Assembly (NCBI GenBank): GCA_009869945.1
Contig: WIXG01000010.1
Coordinates: forward strand, 1-64,000
Direction of reading: 5' to 3'
Source: Mesaphorura yosii
Lineage: Eukaryota > Arthropoda > Collembola > Poduromorpha > Tullbergiidae
Length of the DNA stretch: 64,000 nucleotides
How positions within the stretch are numbered: the first letter of the stretch is position 1; each line of letters opens with the position of its first letter. Positions 62,302 through 64,000 of the stretch are shown piece after piece. A program made the translations under genes and the position numbers. The notes below the pieces were generated by a model. That model saw only the letters and a list, made by a program, of their open reading frames with translations, searched no databases and was not told where the DNA came from.

Positions 62302-64000
62302 GCGAATGTCTCAAATTATGAAAGCGTCTCTTGTTTCATGAGGAGGCTCGTTGATTTATGAGTGGGACGACCACGACTACGACGCACTAAGCTTTCACAA
62401 TTTATGCCACTCAAGATTTATAATCTCCTCGTATTTGAAATTATAATCTAATTTTTCAGTTTTGTTGAAGGTTCAGTGTCTCATTTCGCGTAAATTATGG
62501 CCAAGGAGCTATTCACTCACTCTACGAAGATTTTGTGGCAAAAAACCGGTGCCGGAATTGGAACAGTTTCACTTAGCCCACTGGCGTAGTTGCATTCGCG
62601 ACAAGTAACAGCTAACAACTGTTTATTCTTGGCACGGCGCACGGACAATAATTACAAGTGTACTATTTACTGCTTATTCTTCCAATGTCATTATTTACGT
62701 CCCACAACACGCGTGCGTATTTTTAGAACTCGCCTTCGTCCGCGTCTTCGCGTAGTGGACCAAAACGAGTTTGATTTCGTGTCTCAAGTTGAAGGAGAAG
62801 GAAACTGAACCTCGTTGCGCTGTGATGAATGATTGTCATTGAGAAGTCCACGATCACGACCACAATGAAACAACCGTAAAATTGATCCCACACTGCTTCG
62901 GCCTCAGCTCAGCAGTGCAGTTTTACTATGAACCGGATTCTGATTCTAGACTTGCGCTGCGCTCCTAATAAACTGGCATTGGCAAGCACTTGAATCCGTT
63001 CTTTTCCTGTCTCTTGCCTTGATCGTTGATCGCTTGTTACTGTCCTTTTCGTTGCCAATTCAGAGAATCAAGCCGTTAATCAAGTGTTCGATGACTTTAG
63101 ACCAGCAGACAATGAAACGAAACGCAAACGTCTCTTAACCGCACGCACTCCAGCACGAATATGATAATTTTGACTTGTGGTTGACTTGTCATTGACTTGT
63201 CACTTGGCATGCAGCAAAAAATTGGTCAAAATAGGCTCATTAGTCTCGACACTCAATTCGCTTGATAAAAGAGTTTACTAGGCGAGTAGACCAGGCCACG
63301 AGGCGTACAACATTTTGCCAGCTCGAATGGACGAAGTGAACAGTGAACAGTAGATTGGAAACATGAACTCTTTGAACTTTGCCAGTTGAGACTTGTGCAA
63401 GCTCAAATTGATTTCATCCGCTCAGGCTCACTCGGCTCTGATGAGATATTCGGGTTCGGAGATCTGGTGAGTGCAAATGCGAATTGTGACGACGATGGAA
63501 ATAGAAATTGTATGTAATGAGAATTGATTAACAATTGATTAAGGATTCGTACAGCAAACGGTGAATGGCGAATGTACAACGACAAGACTAAGAATTTATT
63601 GAACTTATCTCACATCGTTGAATTCTTGACTCTCGCACTTACGCGTTTTTACACGAACCGCAATTGCCTGCCCACATTTTTTGCATCCCTGGCAAGTGTT
63701 GGATGACTAGTGACCACGATTATGACTTCATTAAACACGACACTTGCACTACAATACGATTTCTTTTATTTCAATTCTCAATTCGGTTGACAACAACTCT
63801 TTTAATGAAGGGTATTTTCCTCGTAAAGTCATTGTTCTTGTCCTTCTCGTTCTTAGCTGCTCGTGTTTACTCTGGAAAGGAAAACCACAAAGAAATCACA
63901 TCCACGAAAACCGGTGTCTATCACCACGCACCGGACTGACGCTGTGAAACTGCAAAGTGAACCTGCACTGCTCTCGTTTCTGTTTGTATGAGTTTGAAAG
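62302..64000. other. Upstream region of the GPCR gene
   Basis: 1.7 kb to the window end with no recognisable gene on either strand. It should contain the receptor promoter and 5' UTR, possibly with further non-coding exons. Confidence 0.45.

Overview
The window is animal nuclear DNA, almost certainly from an arthropod. It has many short GT-AG introns (mostly 56-110 nt), an insect-type gustatory receptor and a Moody/Tre1-family GPCR. It also carries two arthropod-style mpaB-like oxygenases. A non-model hexapod such as a springtail is my best guess, but nothing here proves the order. I rebuilt the gene models by hand from splice sites, reading phase and remembered family alignments. In the 14 genes whose full exon chain I rebuilt, the lengths are multiples of three and the phases agree.

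Left third (1-23.4 kb): an inverted-repeat element at the left edge; mpaB-like oxygenase 1 (+); a three-exon acidic protein with one membrane segment (+); a 13-exon aromatic-amino-acid-decarboxylase-like gene (-) whose product ends in a coiled tail and a CaaX box; mpaB-like oxygenase 2 (+); a five-exon coiled-coil protein (+); COX4 (-); UBE2E (-); a GC-rich island of hairpins; and a gustatory receptor (+).

Middle (23.7-45.3 kb): carboxypeptidase Q copy 1 (-); prolyl 4-hydroxylase alpha (+); a C2H2 zinc-finger gene (+); carboxypeptidase Q copy 2 (-); WAC (-); DDX1 (-); DRC8/EFCAB2 (+); NDUFAF4 (+); and SQOR (-). Genes are 0.2-1.2 kb apart and often convergent. Several products are mitochondrial (COX4, NDUFAF4, SQOR). 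Others are secretory or ER proteins (both CPQ copies and P4HA), and two are nuclear (WAC, DDX1).

Right third (45.3-64 kb): gene-poor. It is dominated by one Moody/Tre1-like GPCR (-) whose first intron is 8.8 kb, flanked by about 5.5 kb without recognisable genes that holds a five-copy 14-bp tandem repeat.

The observation most worth following up is the decarboxylase. It keeps the PLP lysine, the catalytic histidine and the pyridoxal-binding aspartate. It also has about 110 extra C-terminal residues ending in Cys-Val-Ile-Ala, a canonical prenylation signal. I know of no described prenylated aromatic amino acid decarboxylase. I saw no retroviral, LTR, Polinton or transposase coding sequence.
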